DNA of 64,000 nt. Origin: Candidatus Gastranaerophilales bacterium. Its GTDB lineage: Bacteria; Cyanobacteriota; Vampirovibrionia; Gastranaerophilales; Gastranaerophilaceae. Where the stretch lies: the NCBI GenBank assembly GCA_944323285.1, contig CALURV010000016.1, forward strand, positions 34,223-98,222, read 5' to 3'. The first letter of the stretch is position 1. Each line of letters opens with the position of its first letter. The notes beneath the pieces are model-generated. The model was given only the letters and a program-made list of their open reading frames with translations. It was not told the origin of the DNA and did not search any database. Made by a program: the position numbers and the translations under genes. Of this stretch, positions 17,834-29,311 are shown in pieces.

Positions 17834-20800
17834 TTATTTTAGTAATTCACCAACAGCTTTATAAACAGACATACGTTTTGCAGCATCTTTTTCAGCCTGG
17901 GCATATAAAGATTCAGCAGCATCTGGATTTGTCTTAAGTAAAGACTTATAACGACCTTCACTTCTGATGAAATCTTGATAACTTCCTTTTGGATCTTTAG
18001 CATCCCAAGTGAATGGTACTTCATTATCCGGATTATATCTGTATAATGGGAAGTAACCTGCTTCAACTGCGCGTTTTTGTTCTGTTTGAGTTTTGCTCAT
18101 ATCAATACCGTGTGCAATACAAGGAGCATAAGCAAATATAATAGATGGACCATTATAAGCTTCAGCTTCTTGGAAAGCTTTTAGGGTTTGCATTCTATCG
18201 GCACCTAAAGCAACAGATGCAACATAGACATAGCCGTAAGACATACTCATTAAGCCCATATTCTTTTTATATGTCTTTTTACCGCCTGTTGCAAATTTAG
18301 CTACAGCACCTGTTGGTGTTGATTTAGAAGCTTGACCGCCTGTATTTGAATATACTTCAGTATCAAGAACTAAAATATTAACATTTTGGTTTTGAGCTAA
18401 AACATGGTCAATACCGCCGTATCCGATATCGTTAGCCCAGCCGTCACCACCGATAATCCATATAGATTTATCTGTAAAGTAATCTTGAAGTTCTCTTACT
18501 TTAGCTAAATCAGGACATTCAACATCTTTATATTTAGCAAGTACTGCTTTTGCTTTATTTTGTGCTTCAATAGCTTCGGGTGTTTTTGAGTTGTCAAAGA
18601 AAGATATTGCATTATTAAGAGCTTCTTTTAAGTCATTTGGAGCTTTTTCATTTGCAACAACTTTTTCAACATAAGTTTTTAAAGTATCTCTGTTTTGATC
18701 AACAGCTAATCTCATACCGAAACCAAATTCAGCGTTGTCTTCGAATAATGAATTAGCCCAAGCAGGTCCTCTTCCTTCTTTTGTCGTTGTATAAGGAATT
18801 GTTGGGAAAGTACCTGAATATATTGAAGAACAACCAGTAGCATTAGCTACAATGGCATTTTCTCCAAATAATTGAGATACTAATTTAACATAAGGTGTTT
18901 CACCGCATCCTGCACAAGCACCTGAAAATTCAAATAACGGTTTTCTAAGCATTGCACCTTTTATTGTTTTAATAGTGTTTTTGCCCATTACATTATCAGG
19001 TAATTCATCAAAGAATTTTTCATTAACTAGTTGACCTTCTTCAGTTTCTTTTTCAATAGAAGACCAAGTTAAAGCTGGTTTTTCAGGATTTTTGTTTGCA
19101 GGACATTGATCTAAGCAAACACCGCAACCTGTACAATCTTGACAATATACTTGAACTTTGAATTTTTCACCGTGATCATTTGGTTTTGCATCAATTGTGT
19201 TAAATGAAGCAGGAGCATCTTTTAAGTTTTCCTGATCAACTAATTTTGTTCTTATAGCAGCATGAGGACAAGCAGATGCACAAATACCGCATTGTATACA
19301 ATTTTCTGAATTCCAGTGAGGAACTCTTGGTGCGATGCCTCTTTTTTCCAGACAAGCTGTGCCTGTTGGGATTACGCCGTCAACGCTCATTGCGCTAACA
19401 GGTATATCATCACCTTTTTGTCTCATAGATGGTTCTATAATTTTCTTAGCAAAATCAGATGCATTATCTGGAATTAATTTAACATCATCTGCAGCACTAA
19501 CACCATCTAAAGAAGCAGGAATTTTAACTTCTTCACAAGCATCAACAGCTGCATCAATTAATGCTATGTTCATATTTACAACATCATCACCTTTTTTCTT
19601 AAAGGTTTTCTTTGTCATTTCCTTCATACCTTCAAGAGCTTGTTCAAAAGGAATAATGCCTGAAACTTTGAAGTAAGCAACCATCATAACTGTGTTTGCA
19701 CCTTTACCTCTTAATCCGGGTTGTTTTTCAATTAATTCTTCTGCATTAATGTTGTAGAATTTGATTTTCTTATCAATAATTGTTTTTTGCATATCTCTTG
19801 TAAGATGAGAGAATACTTCATCTTTAGACCAAGGACTGTTTAGAAGGAAAGTACCGCCTTCTTTTATTCCTTTTAATAAGTCATATCTGCCAATATATGC
19901 ATGTGCAGAACAAGATACGAAATCCGGTGCTGTTATCAAATAAGTTGATTTGATTGGTTTATCACCAAATCTTAAGTGAGAAACAGTTACACCAAATGAT
20001 TTTTTAGAGTCATAAGCAAAATATGCTTGTGCATCTTTATCTGTATATTGACCAATAATTTTAATTGAGTTTTTGTTAGCACCAACTGTACCGTCAGAGC
20101 CCAAGCCCCAGAACATACAATTTGTTGTGCCTTCAGGTTCTGTAACTATATGTTCTTTTACTTCTAATGATTTATGAGTTATATCATCTTCAATACCAAC
20201 AGTAAAACCATGGAATCCATTATTTTCAGCATGTTTATATACAGCAAGAACCATAGAAGGTGTAAATTCTTTAGAAGATAATCCGTAACGTCCGCCTATT
20301 ATTCTTATATCTTTGTTATCGATAGCTGCAACAACATCAAGGTATAATGGTTCACCTATAGAACCTGGTTCTTTTGTTCTGTCTAAAACAGTAATACGTT
20401 TTGTAGTTTTTGGAAGTGCATCATTGAAACGTTTTACATCGAAAGGTCTGTATAGTCTGACTTTTACTAAACCATATTTAGTGCCTCTTTTTGAATTTAG
20501 GTATTCTATTGTTTCTTCGATTGTTTCACAACCGGAGCCCATAGCTACAATTACATCTGTTGCGTCAGGAGCACCGACATAATCAAACGGATGATATTGT
20601 CTTCCCGTAACAGCTGCAACTTTATCCATATATTCTTGAACAATGTCAGGAACAGCATTATAGTACTTGTTAACTGTTTCACGACCTTGGAAGTATACAT
20701 CTGTATTTTGAGCTCCAACTTTACAAACAGGAGATTCAGGACGAAGTGCTCTTTGTCTAAATTCTTCAATATATTTAGGTTCAACTAACTTTGCAATATC

Positions 20801-21367
20801 TTCATAAGAAATTTCTTCAATTTTGTGTACTTCGTGAGAAGTTCTGAATCCATCAAAGAACTGCAAGAAAGGAACTTTTGCTTTGTATGTAGCAAGATGA
20901 GCTACTAGGGCTAAATCCATTTCTTCTTGTACAGAGTTAGCAGCTAACATTGCGTAACCTGTATTTCTGCAACCCATAACGTCAGTATGGTCGCCGAAAA
21001 TAGATAATGATTGAGCTGCTAAAGCTCTTGCTGCAACATGAATAACAGAAGGAAGCATTTCTCCGGCTACTTTATGCATTACAGGAATCATTAATAATAG
21101 ACCTTGTGATGCTGTATAGGTTGAAGTTAATGCACCTGCTGCTAATGAACCGTGAACGGCACCTGCGGCACCTGCTTCTGATTGCATCTCTGCAACTTTT
21201 ACTTCTTTTCCCCAAACATTTTTCTTATGTTGTGAAGCCCATTCATCAATCCATTCACCCATTGTAGATGATGGTGTAATAGGATAAATTGCTGATACTT
21301 CGCTTAGTGCGTATGCTATATGCGCTGCTGCGTAGTTACCATCAACTGTAATTGTTTTTTTTGGCAT
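17834..21367 (-). CDS. nifJ: Pyruvate:ferredoxin (flavodoxin) oxidoreductase
   Basis: A single-chain PFOR of 1177 residues, the usual length. It oxidises pyruvate to acetyl-CoA and CO2 and reduces ferredoxin, the central reaction of many anaerobes. In order it has YPITPSSTMGEWIDEW (domain I), the gamma-type domain with GLGSDGTVGANK, two [4Fe-4S] motifs CIQCGICASACPHAA and CQDCTGCGVCLDQCP, a further Cys pair in GACAGCGETPY, and the TPP site GDGWANDIGYGG with EVYSNTGGQASK. It is transcribed alone and ends at a bidirectional terminator. It indicates fermentative, ferredoxin-based energy metabolism. Confidence 0.98.
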   Translation of the reverse strand: MPKKTITVDGNYAAAHIAYALSEVSAIYPITPSSTMGEWIDEWASQHKKNVWGKEVKVAEMQSEAGAAGAVHGSLAAGALTSTYTASQGLLLMIPVMHKVAGEMLPSVIHVAARALAAQSLSIFGDHTDVMGCRNTGYAMLAANSVQEEMDLALVAHLATYKAKVPFLQFFDGFRTSHEVHKIEEISYEDIAKLVEPKYIEEFRQRALRPESPVCKVGAQNTDVYFQGRETVNKYYNAVPDIVQEYMDKVAAVTGRQYHPFDYVGAPDATDVIVAMGSGCETIEETIEYLNSKRGTKYGLVKVRLYRPFDVKRFNDALPKTTKRITVLDRTKEPGSIGEPLYLDVVAAIDNKDIRIIGGRYGLSSKEFTPSMVLAVYKHAENNGFHGFTVGIEDDITHKSLEVKEHIVTEPEGTTNCMFWGLGSDGTVGANKNSIKIIGQYTDKDAQAYFAYDSKKSFGVTVSHLRFGDKPIKSTYLITAPDFVSCSAHAYIGRYDLLKGIKEGGTFLLNSPWSKDEVFSHLTRDMQKTIIDKKIKFYNINAEELIEKQPGLRGKGANTVMMVAYFKVSGIIPFEQALEGMKEMTKKTFKKKGDDVVNMNIALIDAAVDACEEVKIPASLDGVSAADDVKLIPDNASDFAKKIIEPSMRQKGDDIPVSAMSVDGVIPTGTACLEKRGIAPRVPHWNSENCIQCGICASACPHAAIRTKLVDQENLKDAPASFNTIDAKPNDHGEKFKVQVYCQDCTGCGVCLDQCPANKNPEKPALTWSSIEKETEEGQLVNEKFFDELPDNVMGKNTIKTIKGAMLRKPLFEFSGACAGCGETPYVKLVSQLFGENAIVANATGCSSIYSGTFPTIPYTTTKEGRGPAWANSLFEDNAEFGFGMRLAVDQNRDTLKTYVEKVVANEKAPNDLKEALNNAISFFDNSKTPEAIEAQNKAKAVLAKYKDVECPDLAKVRELQDYFTDKSIWIIGGDGWANDIGYGGIDHVLAQNQNVNILVLDTEVYSNTGGQASKSTPTGAVAKFATGGKKTYKKNMGLMSMSYGYVYVASVALGADRMQTLKAFQEAEAYNGPSIIFAYAPCIAHGIDMSKTQTEQKRAVEAGYFPLYRYNPDNEVPFTWDAKDPKGSYQDFIRSEGRYKSLLKTNPDAAESLYAQAEKDAAKRMSVYKAVGELLK

Positions 21368-21501
21368 ATTTGTTCTACGACCTCCATTCTCAAATTTCCT
21401 TTTGTTTACTTAATATATCTTATCACAAACATGATTTCATAATTACATAGCATGCTTTTTGAAATATTTTTTATTAAATCTTTCACAAACAAGAATCTAT
21501 T

Positions 21502-21510
21502 TGGTATGAT
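21502..21510 (+). promoter_or_regulatory. Extended -10 promoter of ilvD
   Basis: TGGTATGAT (TGn plus TATGAT at 21505-21510) lies 24 bases before the ilvD start, with AAAAGGAGAG in between as ribosome site. Confidence 0.5.
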
Positions 21511-21533
21511 TAAAAGATAAAAGGAGAGTTATC

Positions 21534-23198
21534 ATGAGAAGTGATGAAATAAAACAAGGTATTCAAAGAACCCCGCATAGAGCTTTATTGTATGCAACAG
21601 GTGTTAGCGAACAGCAAATTAATAAAAGATTTATAGGAATTGCAAGCAGCTTTAGTGATTTAGTTCCAGGTCACAGCGGAATGAGAGATATTGAAAGACA
21701 AATAGAAAAAGGAATTCACTCAGGCGGCGGGCAATCATTTATTTTTGGTGTTCCTGCAATATGTGATGGTATTGCAATGGGACATAGCGGTATGAATTAT
21801 TCTCTTCCATCCAGAGATTTAATTGCAGATTGTATAGAATCTGTTGCTACAGCACATAAACTTGACGGTCTTGTTTTGTTAACAAATTGCGATAAAATCA
21901 CTCCGGGAATGATAATGGCTGCTGTAAGATTAGATATACCTTGCATCGTTGTTACGGTTGGTCCTATGTTAGACGGTAAATGTCAAAACTCGACGTTGAC
22001 TATGATAAGGGGGACTTTTGAAGCAATAGGAAAATTTTCAAATGGTGAAATAGATGAAAAAATATTCAAAGAAATGGAAATAAATTCTTGCCCAACGGCA
22101 GGTGCTTGTCAAGGACTTTATACAGCAAATACAATGGCATGTTTAACAGAAGTTATGGGAATGAGTTTGCCAGGCTGTGCTACATCAAGTGCGGTCAGTG
22201 CAAAAACAAAACGTATTGCTTTTGACTCCGGTGTCATAATCAATGAACTAATTGAAAAAGATATTCGTCCTTCTTCTATAGTTACAAGAGATTCAATTAG
22301 AAATGCAATTATAGTCGATTTAGCATTAGGCGGTTCTACTAATTCTATATTGCATTTACTTGCTATTGCAAATGAAGCCGGTGTTGATATTTCTTTAAAA
22401 GATTTTGAGGAATTAAGTTTTAAAGTCCCTCAAATAATTAAATTAGACCCGTCAGCAGCAAAGACAATGACAGATTTAGATAATGCAGGCGGTATTCCTG
22501 CTGTTATTAAAACAATTTATGGAAATATTGATGAAATGAAAAATACGTTAGGTGTTTCAGGTCTAAAATTATCTGAAATAGCTTCAGCTGATATATGGTG
22601 TGATAATGAAGTTATAAAACCTGTTTCCGATCCTATTACTTCAAATCCGGGGTTAGCTGTTTTACATGGTAATCTTGCTCCAAATGGTGCAGTGGTTAAA
22701 ATTTCCGGTGTTGAAAAAGAATGTTTGGAATTTACAGGGAAAGCTAAAACATTTAACAGTGAAGAAGATGCAATGAAAGCCATTATGGATGATAAAATAA
22801 TTGCAGGTGATGTTGTTGTTATTCGATATGAAGGACCTAAGGGCGGACCCGGTATGAGAGAAATGTTATCGCCAACATCTGCTATTGTGGGTAAAGGTTT
22901 GGGTAAAAAAGTTGCTTTAATTACTGACGGAAGATTCTCAGGAGGTACAAGAGGACTTTGTATCGGCCATATCTCCCCTGAAGCTCCTGCTGGTGGTATA
23001 ATCGGTATTATTAAAGATGGTGATGAAATTTATATTAATATTCCAAACAGAGAAATTTCTTTAAAAGTTTCTGATGAAGAAATTAATAACAGAATGAAAA
23101 ATTTCGTACCATTTCCTACTAAAGTAAAAAAAGGTTATCTGAAACGTTACTCCACTGTAGTTTCGTCTTCTGATAAAGGTGCGGTTACTAGTATTTAA
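21534..23198 (+). CDS. ilvD: Dihydroxy-acid dehydratase
   Basis: A 554-residue Fe-S dehydratase converting dihydroxy-acids to the 2-keto acids of valine and isoleucine. Cluster and active-site segments are present: [45 protein letters not shown] and [20 protein letters not shown]. It is the first step seen of a branched-chain set spread over 21534-28389 in two directions with ilvC, ilvB and ilvN. An extended -10 and AAAAGGAGAG precede it; the next gene starts 17 bases after the stop. Confidence 0.98.
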   Translation: MRSDEIKQGIQRTPHRALLYATGVSEQQINKRFIGIASSFSDLVPGHSGMRDIERQIEKGIHSGGGQSFIFGVPAICDGIAMGHSGMNYSLPSRDLIADCIESVATAHKLDGLVLLTNCDKITPGMIMAAVRLDIPCIVVTVGPMLDGKCQNSTLTMIRGTFEAIGKFSNGEIDEKIFKEMEINSCPTAGACQGLYTANTMACLTEVMGMSLPGCATSSAVSAKTKRIAFDSGVIINELIEKDIRPSSIVTRDSIRNAIIVDLALGGSTNSILHLLAIANEAGVDISLKDFEELSFKVPQIIKLDPSAAKTMTDLDNAGGIPAVIKTIYGNIDEMKNTLGVSGLKLSEIASADIWCDNEVIKPVSDPITSNPGLAVLHGNLAPNGAVVKISGVEKECLEFTGKAKTFNSEEDAMKAIMDDKIIAGDVVVIRYEGPKGGPGMREMLSPTSAIVGKGLGKKVALITDGRFSGGTRGLCIGHISPEAPAGGIIGIIKDGDEIYINIPNREISLKVSDEEINNRMKNFVPFPTKVKKGYLKRYSTVVSSSDKGAVTSI

Positions 23199-23215
23199 TT
23201 TTAGAAAGGTATTTT

Positions 23216-24778
23216 ATGTATAATTTAATAGTATTTATAGCAGGGATGGCTGTTATGATGCTAGAGGTAGCTGGTATTAGAATAATGATACCATATTTTG
23301 GATCCGGTTCTATTGTGTCTACGAGTATGATTGGTGTTGTTTTAGCTTCATTAAGTTTAGGATATTTTTGGGGAGGAAAGCTTTCGGATAAAAATCCTTC
23401 ATTAGCTAAGTTATCTTTATATATTTTTTTTGCGGGTATTTTTTGTTTAATAACTTCTTTTAGTCAATTTAAGATTTTTGAATTTATTAGTAATATTCAA
23501 AACATAAATATATTTTTAAAGGTTGTTATTTCTTCAATTATAGTATACACTATCCCTTCTATATTATTAGCTTTTGTATCTCCTTATATTATAAAAGTTG
23601 CCTTAATTAATAAAAATCAAGAAACTAATGATACAGGAAAAGTGGTTGGAAAGTTATATGCTTTTTCAACTTTAGGATCTATTTTGGGTACTTTTCTATG
23701 TGGATTTTATCTTATTTTATATTTTGGTATGGAAATAATTTCTTTTATAATAACTTCAATAATTTTTATTTGTTCTTTTTTATGTTTTTTATCAAATTGT
23801 AATACGCAAATTAATAAAAAAATGAACTTATTATTAATTACTAATTTTATATTTTTAATTTTAATATGCTTTTTTTTGGCTACTTATTATAAAGTGAATA
23901 ACTTTAAGATAATAAAAAGTTCCATTTATACAAGAACATCACCATATCAATTTTTATCAGTAAATAAACATTATACTAAAAAAGGGGTTTTGCTTACATT
24001 GAATAATGTAATCCAGCCAGAAATAGTACATTCTATGGCATATATAAATGATAATTATGAAGACAGATTGTTGTTTGGTTATTTGAAAGTTTTTTATTCA
24101 TTTTTTAAAGAAAAACAAAAAAAAAATAATATCTTATTAGTTGGAAATGGGGCAGGGATCTTTTTAAGTGCATTAAATGATTATAAAGAAAAAACTTCTC
24201 AAAAAAATATTATTATTGATGTTGTAGAGATTGATAAATTTATAACAGAAATTGCAACAAAATTTTTTGATATGAAAGTTGATAATAATACAAATATATA
24301 TCATCAAGATGCAAAAGTTTTTATAAATCAAAAGTTAAAAGATAGTTTTAATTTATATGATTTAATTTTTTTAGATGTTTATATGGATAGTTTTTTGATA
24401 CCATATAATATTATTACTAAAGAAAGTATGATGAAATTGTATTCTTTATTAGCTGAAGATGGTATTTTATTAATTAATGTTATTGGAGGAGAAGAAGAAC
24501 CATATAAGTCCAATTTAAATCAAGTTTATACACAAGTCTCTGATACTTTTAAAAATGTTTATGTATATTTAAATAATAAAAATAATGTTGAAGATCCTAA
24601 AGTTTATAATTATGTGATAGCTGCATATAAGAATTTAAATAATGAAAATTTAAAGAAAATAAAGCAAAGTATTTCACAATATGAGTATAAAAATTGTGAG
24701 AAGACCGACATAGTATATACTGATACTTATATGCCTTATGAAAGGCTTTTGTTTTCAAAAAAGAAGACAGTTAATTAA
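23216..24778 (+). CDS. Membrane protein with C-terminal spermidine-synthase-like domain
   Basis: A 520-residue protein. Residues about 1-225 carry six or seven membrane segments (MLEVAGIRIMIPYFGSGSIV, and a typical GGKLSDKNP loop after the second helix) as in the fused MFS/spermidine synthase group. Residues about 300-470 form a Rossmann-type methyltransferase-like fold: NNILLVGNGAGIFLSAL, a VVEIDKFI acidic strand end, and LIFLDVYMDSFLIPYN in the place of the synthase gate loop. The glycine-rich loop is degenerate compared with true spermidine synthases, so polyamine synthesis is doubtful. It shares a likely transcript with ilvD, but a functional link is not evident. Confidence 0.72.
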   Translation: MYNLIVFIAGMAVMMLEVAGIRIMIPYFGSGSIVSTSMIGVVLASLSLGYFWGGKLSDKNPSLAKLSLYIFFAGIFCLITSFSQFKIFEFISNIQNINIFLKVVISSIIVYTIPSILLAFVSPYIIKVALINKNQETNDTGKVVGKLYAFSTLGSILGTFLCGFYLILYFGMEIISFIITSIIFICSFLCFLSNCNTQINKKMNLLLITNFIFLILICFFLATYYKVNNFKIIKSSIYTRTSPYQFLSVNKHYTKKGVLLTLNNVIQPEIVHSMAYINDNYEDRLLFGYLKVFYSFFKEKQKKNNILLVGNGAGIFLSALNDYKEKTSQKNIIIDVVEIDKFITEIATKFFDMKVDNNTNIYHQDAKVFINQKLKDSFNLYDLIFLDVYMDSFLIPYNIITKESMMKLYSLLAEDGILLINVIGGEEEPYKSNLNQVYTQVSDTFKNVYVYLNNKNNVEDPKVYNYVIAAYKNLNNENLKKIKQSISQYEYKNCEKTDIVYTDTYMPYERLLFSKKKTVN

Positions 24779-24835
24779 TTTAATTAAGTAACCTAAAAAT
24801 TAGATGAAAAAATGAATTAGTGAAAATAATTAAAT

Positions 24836-24868
24836 ATAAAAAGAGGGGAACATTTGTTTCCCTCTTTT
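24836..24868. terminator. Bidirectional terminator
   Basis: AAGAGGGGAACA (24841-24852) pairs with TGTTTCCCTCTT (24855-24866) with one G-T pair, flanked by A and T runs. It separates the spermidine-synthase-like gene from the convergent ilvC. Confidence 0.83.
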
Positions 24869-24885
24869 CCTAATGTTTAATTGAG

Positions 24886-25908
<1,023 letters not shown>

Positions 25909-26137
25909 TTACTCGTAAATAGCTTTTTTTAGTTTAATCCTCTCAAAAAACATAGTCAATATTTAAATTTTTTAAAAATATTAGTAAAAAATTTAAATAT
26001 TAAGGTGATTTTTATTGAAATTTGTACTAAAATCTTTTTAAGGTTAAAATTTTATAATACGATTGTTAGAAAGTAGATTAATTTTTCATTATTTTGCAAA
26101 TTTTAATTATTCATTAAGAGTTAAGATGGAGAATAAT

Positions 26138-27883
26138 ATGATAGCCGACCAAATGCATAAAACAGAGAAAATGACTGGTGCTAGAATGTTTTTGGAGTGC
26201 CTGAAAGAAGAAGGAGTAGATAAAATATTCGGATACCCGGGCGGTGTCATTCTTCATATTTATGATGAATTGTATAAATGTGATTTTATAAAACATTATT
26301 TAGTAAGACATGAACAAGCTGCAGTACACGCTGCAGAAGGTTATGCAAGAATTACGGGAAAACCCGGTGTTGTTCTTGTTACATCAGGCCCTGGAGCTTG
26401 TAATACTATAACAGGTATTGCAAATGCTTATTATGATAGCTATCCTCTGGTTGTTTTTACTGGTCAAGTTGATTCTAAATTGATTGGTAATGATGCATTT
26501 CAGGAATCTGATATTGTTGGTATTACTCGTACTTGCTGCAAGCATAATTATTTGGTGAAAGATATAAAAGATTTACCGAGAGTTATTAAAGAATCATTTC
26601 ATATAGCAAGAACAGGAAAACCTGGTCCTGTTGTTGTATCTTTACCTAAGGATGTTTTAACTTCAAAAGCAGATTTTGTATATCCTGATAAGGTAGTATT
26701 ACCAGGATATAATCCTACTTATGAAGGACATCCTATGCAATGTAAAAAGGCTTTAAAATTGTTATGTGAAGCTCAGCGTCCTGCTATAATTTCCGGTGGA
26801 GGTGTTATTCATTCTGATGCTTGGCAGGAAATAAGAGAGTTGGCTAAAAAACTTAATATTCCAGTTGCGACAACTTTAATGGGTATAGGTACATATCCTC
26901 AAGATGATAAATTATCTTTAGGCATGCTTGGTATGCATGGTAACTATTGGGCGAATCTTGCCGTTAGTAATTGTGATGTTTTATTTGCTGTTGGAACAAG
27001 ATTTAATGACAGAATTACAGGTTGTTTAAAACGTTTCTGTAAAGATGCACAAGTTATTCATGTTGATATTGACCCTTGTTCTATAAGTAAAAATGTTCAT
27101 GTAGATATTCCTATTGTTGGTGATGCTAAGAATGTTTTAAATGTTATGCTAAAAGAGTTTAATACAGGTAAATATACTTATAATGAAGATATGAGAAGAG
27201 CTTGGGTTGAACAAATTGACTCTTGGAAATCAAAAAAAGTTATAAGAGCTGTAGAAAATGGTATAATGAGCCCTCAAACAGTAATTGAACATATATATAA
27301 TAAAACAAAAGACAAAAACCCTATTATTGCAACAGAAGTTGGACAGCATCAAATGTGGACTGCCCAGCTGTTTAAATTTTCTAAACCTCGTCAACTAGTT
27401 ACATCCGGAGGTTTGGGTACAATGGGATTTGGCTTCCCGGCTGCTATCGGAGCTCAAATTGCTGATAAAGACAGACTTGTTTTTAATATTGCAGGTGATG
27501 GAAGTATTCAAATGAACATTCAAGAGCTTATGACCTGTGTTGATTATAAAATACCTGTTAAAATAGCTGTTATTAATAATGGTTATCTAGGTATGGTAAG
27601 ACAATGGCAAGAAAAATTATTTAATAAACATTATTCACAAACTCCTATAACCTCTCCTGATTATGTAAAATTAGCTGAAGCTTATGGTGTTTTAGGTATG
27701 AGAATTACGAAAGAAGAAGATATCGATTCTGCTCTTGATAAGGCAATAGCATTTAATGGTCCTGTTATTATGGACTTTATAGTTGAACCTTTTGAAATGG
27801 TTTATCCTTGGGTTTTAGCAGGTAAACCGTTGAATGAAGTTTTATTATCGAATAATAGTCCCGAAGGCGGATTAGGAGATTAA
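26138..27883 (+). CDS. ilvB: Acetolactate synthase, large catalytic subunit
   Basis: A TPP/FAD enzyme joining two pyruvates, or pyruvate and 2-ketobutyrate; first common step for valine, leucine and isoleucine. About 581 residues. It has YPGGVILHIYDEL, RHEQAAVHAAEGYAR with the catalytic Glu, and the TPP motif GDGSIQMNIQELMT followed by NNGYLGMVRQWQ. I start at the ATG at 26138, since TGGAGA lies 5 bases before it; ATG 26126 and a non-ATG start at 26063 would add unconserved residues. ilvN begins 2 bases after its stop. About 250 bases upstream hold no leader peptide or attenuator that I can see. Confidence 0.97.
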   Translation: MIADQMHKTEKMTGARMFLECLKEEGVDKIFGYPGGVILHIYDELYKCDFIKHYLVRHEQAAVHAAEGYARITGKPGVVLVTSGPGACNTITGIANAYYDSYPLVVFTGQVDSKLIGNDAFQESDIVGITRTCCKHNYLVKDIKDLPRVIKESFHIARTGKPGPVVVSLPKDVLTSKADFVYPDKVVLPGYNPTYEGHPMQCKKALKLLCEAQRPAIISGGGVIHSDAWQEIRELAKKLNIPVATTLMGIGTYPQDDKLSLGMLGMHGNYWANLAVSNCDVLFAVGTRFNDRITGCLKRFCKDAQVIHVDIDPCSISKNVHVDIPIVGDAKNVLNVMLKEFNTGKYTYNEDMRRAWVEQIDSWKSKKVIRAVENGIMSPQTVIEHIYNKTKDKNPIIATEVGQHQMWTAQLFKFSKPRQLVTSGGLGTMGFGFPAAIGAQIADKDRLVFNIAGDGSIQMNIQELMTCVDYKIPVKIAVINNGYLGMVRQWQEKLFNKHYSQTPITSPDYVKLAEAYGVLGMRITKEEDIDSALDKAIAFNGPVIMDFIVEPFEMVYPWVLAGKPLNEVLLSNNSPEGGLGD

Positions 27884-27885
27884 TT

Positions 27886-28389
27886 ATGAAACATACTATA
27901 TCTGTATTGGTAAAAAATGAACCCGGAATCTTATCTTGTGTTTGTGATTTATTTTCAACGAGAGGATTTAATATAGAGAGTTTAACAGTTGCTGCTACTA
28001 TTGATCAGACTTTTTCAAGAATAACAATTGTTACTAATGGAGATGATGTTGTTATTGAACAAATTTGTAAGCAATTAAACAGATTAATTAATACAATTAA
28101 GGTTGTTGAGCTTCCTAAATCTGCTGATAAATGTATTGACAGAGAATTAATTCTTTGTAAAGTTACTGCAAAAGATGAAGCAAGATCTGAAATTTTGAGA
28201 ATATCTGAGATATTTGGTGCAAAAATTATTGATGTTTCTCCTGATACTTATACACTAGAATATAGTGGTGATAATAGGCAAGTTATGGCTATTATTGCAT
28301 TATTGCGACCTTTGGGCGTAAAAGAACTTGTTCGCTCCGGCATGGTTGCTATTACACGAGAAAATCAATTTATTAATTTAAATAAATAA
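27886..28389 (+). CDS. ilvN: Acetolactate synthase, small regulatory subunit
   Basis: A 167-residue partner of IlvB that gives valine feedback. The N-terminal ACT domain (residues 1-75) has VKNEPGILSCVCDLFSTRGF and NIESLTVAATID; the C-terminal half (VTAKDEARSEILRISEIFGA, then LEYSGD) is the usual second regulatory domain. The length matches full IlvH/IlvN rather than the short form. It is coupled to ilvB by a 2-base gap. Confidence 0.96.
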   Translation: MKHTISVLVKNEPGILSCVCDLFSTRGFNIESLTVAATIDQTFSRITIVTNGDDVVIEQICKQLNRLINTIKVVELPKSADKCIDRELILCKVTAKDEARSEILRISEIFGAKIIDVSPDTYTLEYSGDNRQVMAIIALLRPLGVKELVRSGMVAITRENQFINLNK

Positions 28390-28415
28390 CATTTTATTTT
28401 AGAAAAGAGGTTTTT

Positions 28416-28823
28416 ATGAAAAAAATACTTTCATTAGCTTTATTATTATTTGCATTTTGTTGTTTTTCTTTTATTGAAAATAATAGTATTAATGTAATTT
28501 CAAATAGTGCAGAAGCTTCAGAATATAAGCAGGTTCAAGCGTTGCATATATTAGTTCCTACAGAAAAAGAAGCAATTCAAATAAGAGAAGAGATATTAAC
28601 AGGGTCTAATCAAAAAGAAATTTTTGATAATTTTATGAATGCTGCAAAAAAATATTCTAAATGTCCTTCAGGTGCTTCAGGCGGAATATTAGGCTGGTTT
28701 GGTAAAGGCGATATGGTGCCCGAATTTGAATATGCTGCTTTTAATCTGCCTAATGGACAAGTTTCTGAACCTGTTAAAACACAATTTGGCTGGCATTTGA
28801 TTTATGTAATTTCTAAAAAGTAA
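28416..28823 (+). CDS. Exported parvulin-type peptidyl-prolyl isomerase
   Basis: A 135-residue protein with a signal peptide (residues 1 to about 33, ending near NSAEAS) and one parvulin domain: ALHILVPTEKEAIQIREE, AAKKYSKCPSGASGGILGWF and FGWHLIYVISKK, where the conserved His residues of the fold are seen. It should assist folding of exported proteins in the envelope. AGAAAAGAGG precedes the start. It may share a transcript with ilvBN 26 bases upstream. Its stop overlaps the end of the convergent phosphopantetheinyl transferase gene by 11 bases. Confidence 0.9.
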   Translation: MKKILSLALLLFAFCCFSFIENNSINVISNSAEASEYKQVQALHILVPTEKEAIQIREEILTGSNQKEIFDNFMNAAKKYSKCPSGASGGILGWFGKGDMVPEFEYAAFNLPNGQVSEPVKTQFGWHLIYVISKK

Positions 28824-29310
28824 TTTCGTCTGATTCTATTTGAGTTATTTTTAAATTTATATCCGCTGTTTCACTAGATACGGCGGATATAAAGTATTTA
28901 TCCAAAAAAATTGATGAAAAACTTTTTGTTATTGGCTTTTGTAGTTTTATTCCTGCTTCATAAATTGTCCAGCATCTGTAAAATTCATTTAGTGTATCTT
29001 CTTTTAGTTCTAAATGCATTCTTTGTGATATTTTTTTATAATCTCTTTGTATTATTTTTTCTATATCAAATCCGACAGGATTATTATCAAAACATACACA
29101 TACTATATTTTCGCAGTGTGAAATACTGAATTCTATATTTGAATATTTAAATTTAGGTTTCTTGTTGATTGTTTCAATTTCTGTATTCTCAATATTATAG
29201 ATATTTTTTGCAATGTACTCTAACAAATATCTTGAAGCTTTATGCTGCATAGTATATTTCGAATCTTGTTTTACATTGAAATTTTCTATTATTAAGTAAA
29301 ATAAGTCCAT
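28813..29310 (-). CDS. 4'-phosphopantetheinyl transferase (Sfp superfamily)
   Basis: A 165-residue enzyme of the group that transfers the phosphopantetheine arm of CoA to carrier proteins. It has the motif series of the family: KPKFKYSNIEFSISHCEN, the metal motif VGFDIEK (DxE) and FYRCWTIYEAGIKLQK in the position of WxxKEAxxK, with the second Glu present but Lys replaced by Tyr. It is shorter than Sfp (about 225), nearer to a stripped-down form. Last gene of an operon with an Endo IV-like and a formyltransferase-like protein. No carrier-protein synthase lies in the window. Confidence 0.8.
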   Translation of the reverse strand: MDLFYLIIENFNVKQDSKYTMQHKASRYLLEYIAKNIYNIENTEIETINKKPKFKYSNIEFSISHCENIVCVCFDNNPVGFDIEKIIQRDYKKISQRMHLELKEDTLNEFYRCWTIYEAGIKLQKPITKSFSSIFLDKYFISAVSSETADINLKITQIESDEITF

Positions 29311-29311
29311 T

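Noticed and set aside
26063..26137. A longer N terminus for IlvB starting at 26063
   Set aside because: The extra 25 residues are not like any IlvB leader, the start is not ATG, and a strong TGGAGA site precedes the ATG at 26138.
28855..28895. Hairpin TATATCCGC...GCGGATATA as a terminator for the parvulin gene
   Set aside because: The stem lies inside the coding region of the convergent phosphopantetheinyl transferase, has a long loop and no T tract, and codes for normal protein sequence.
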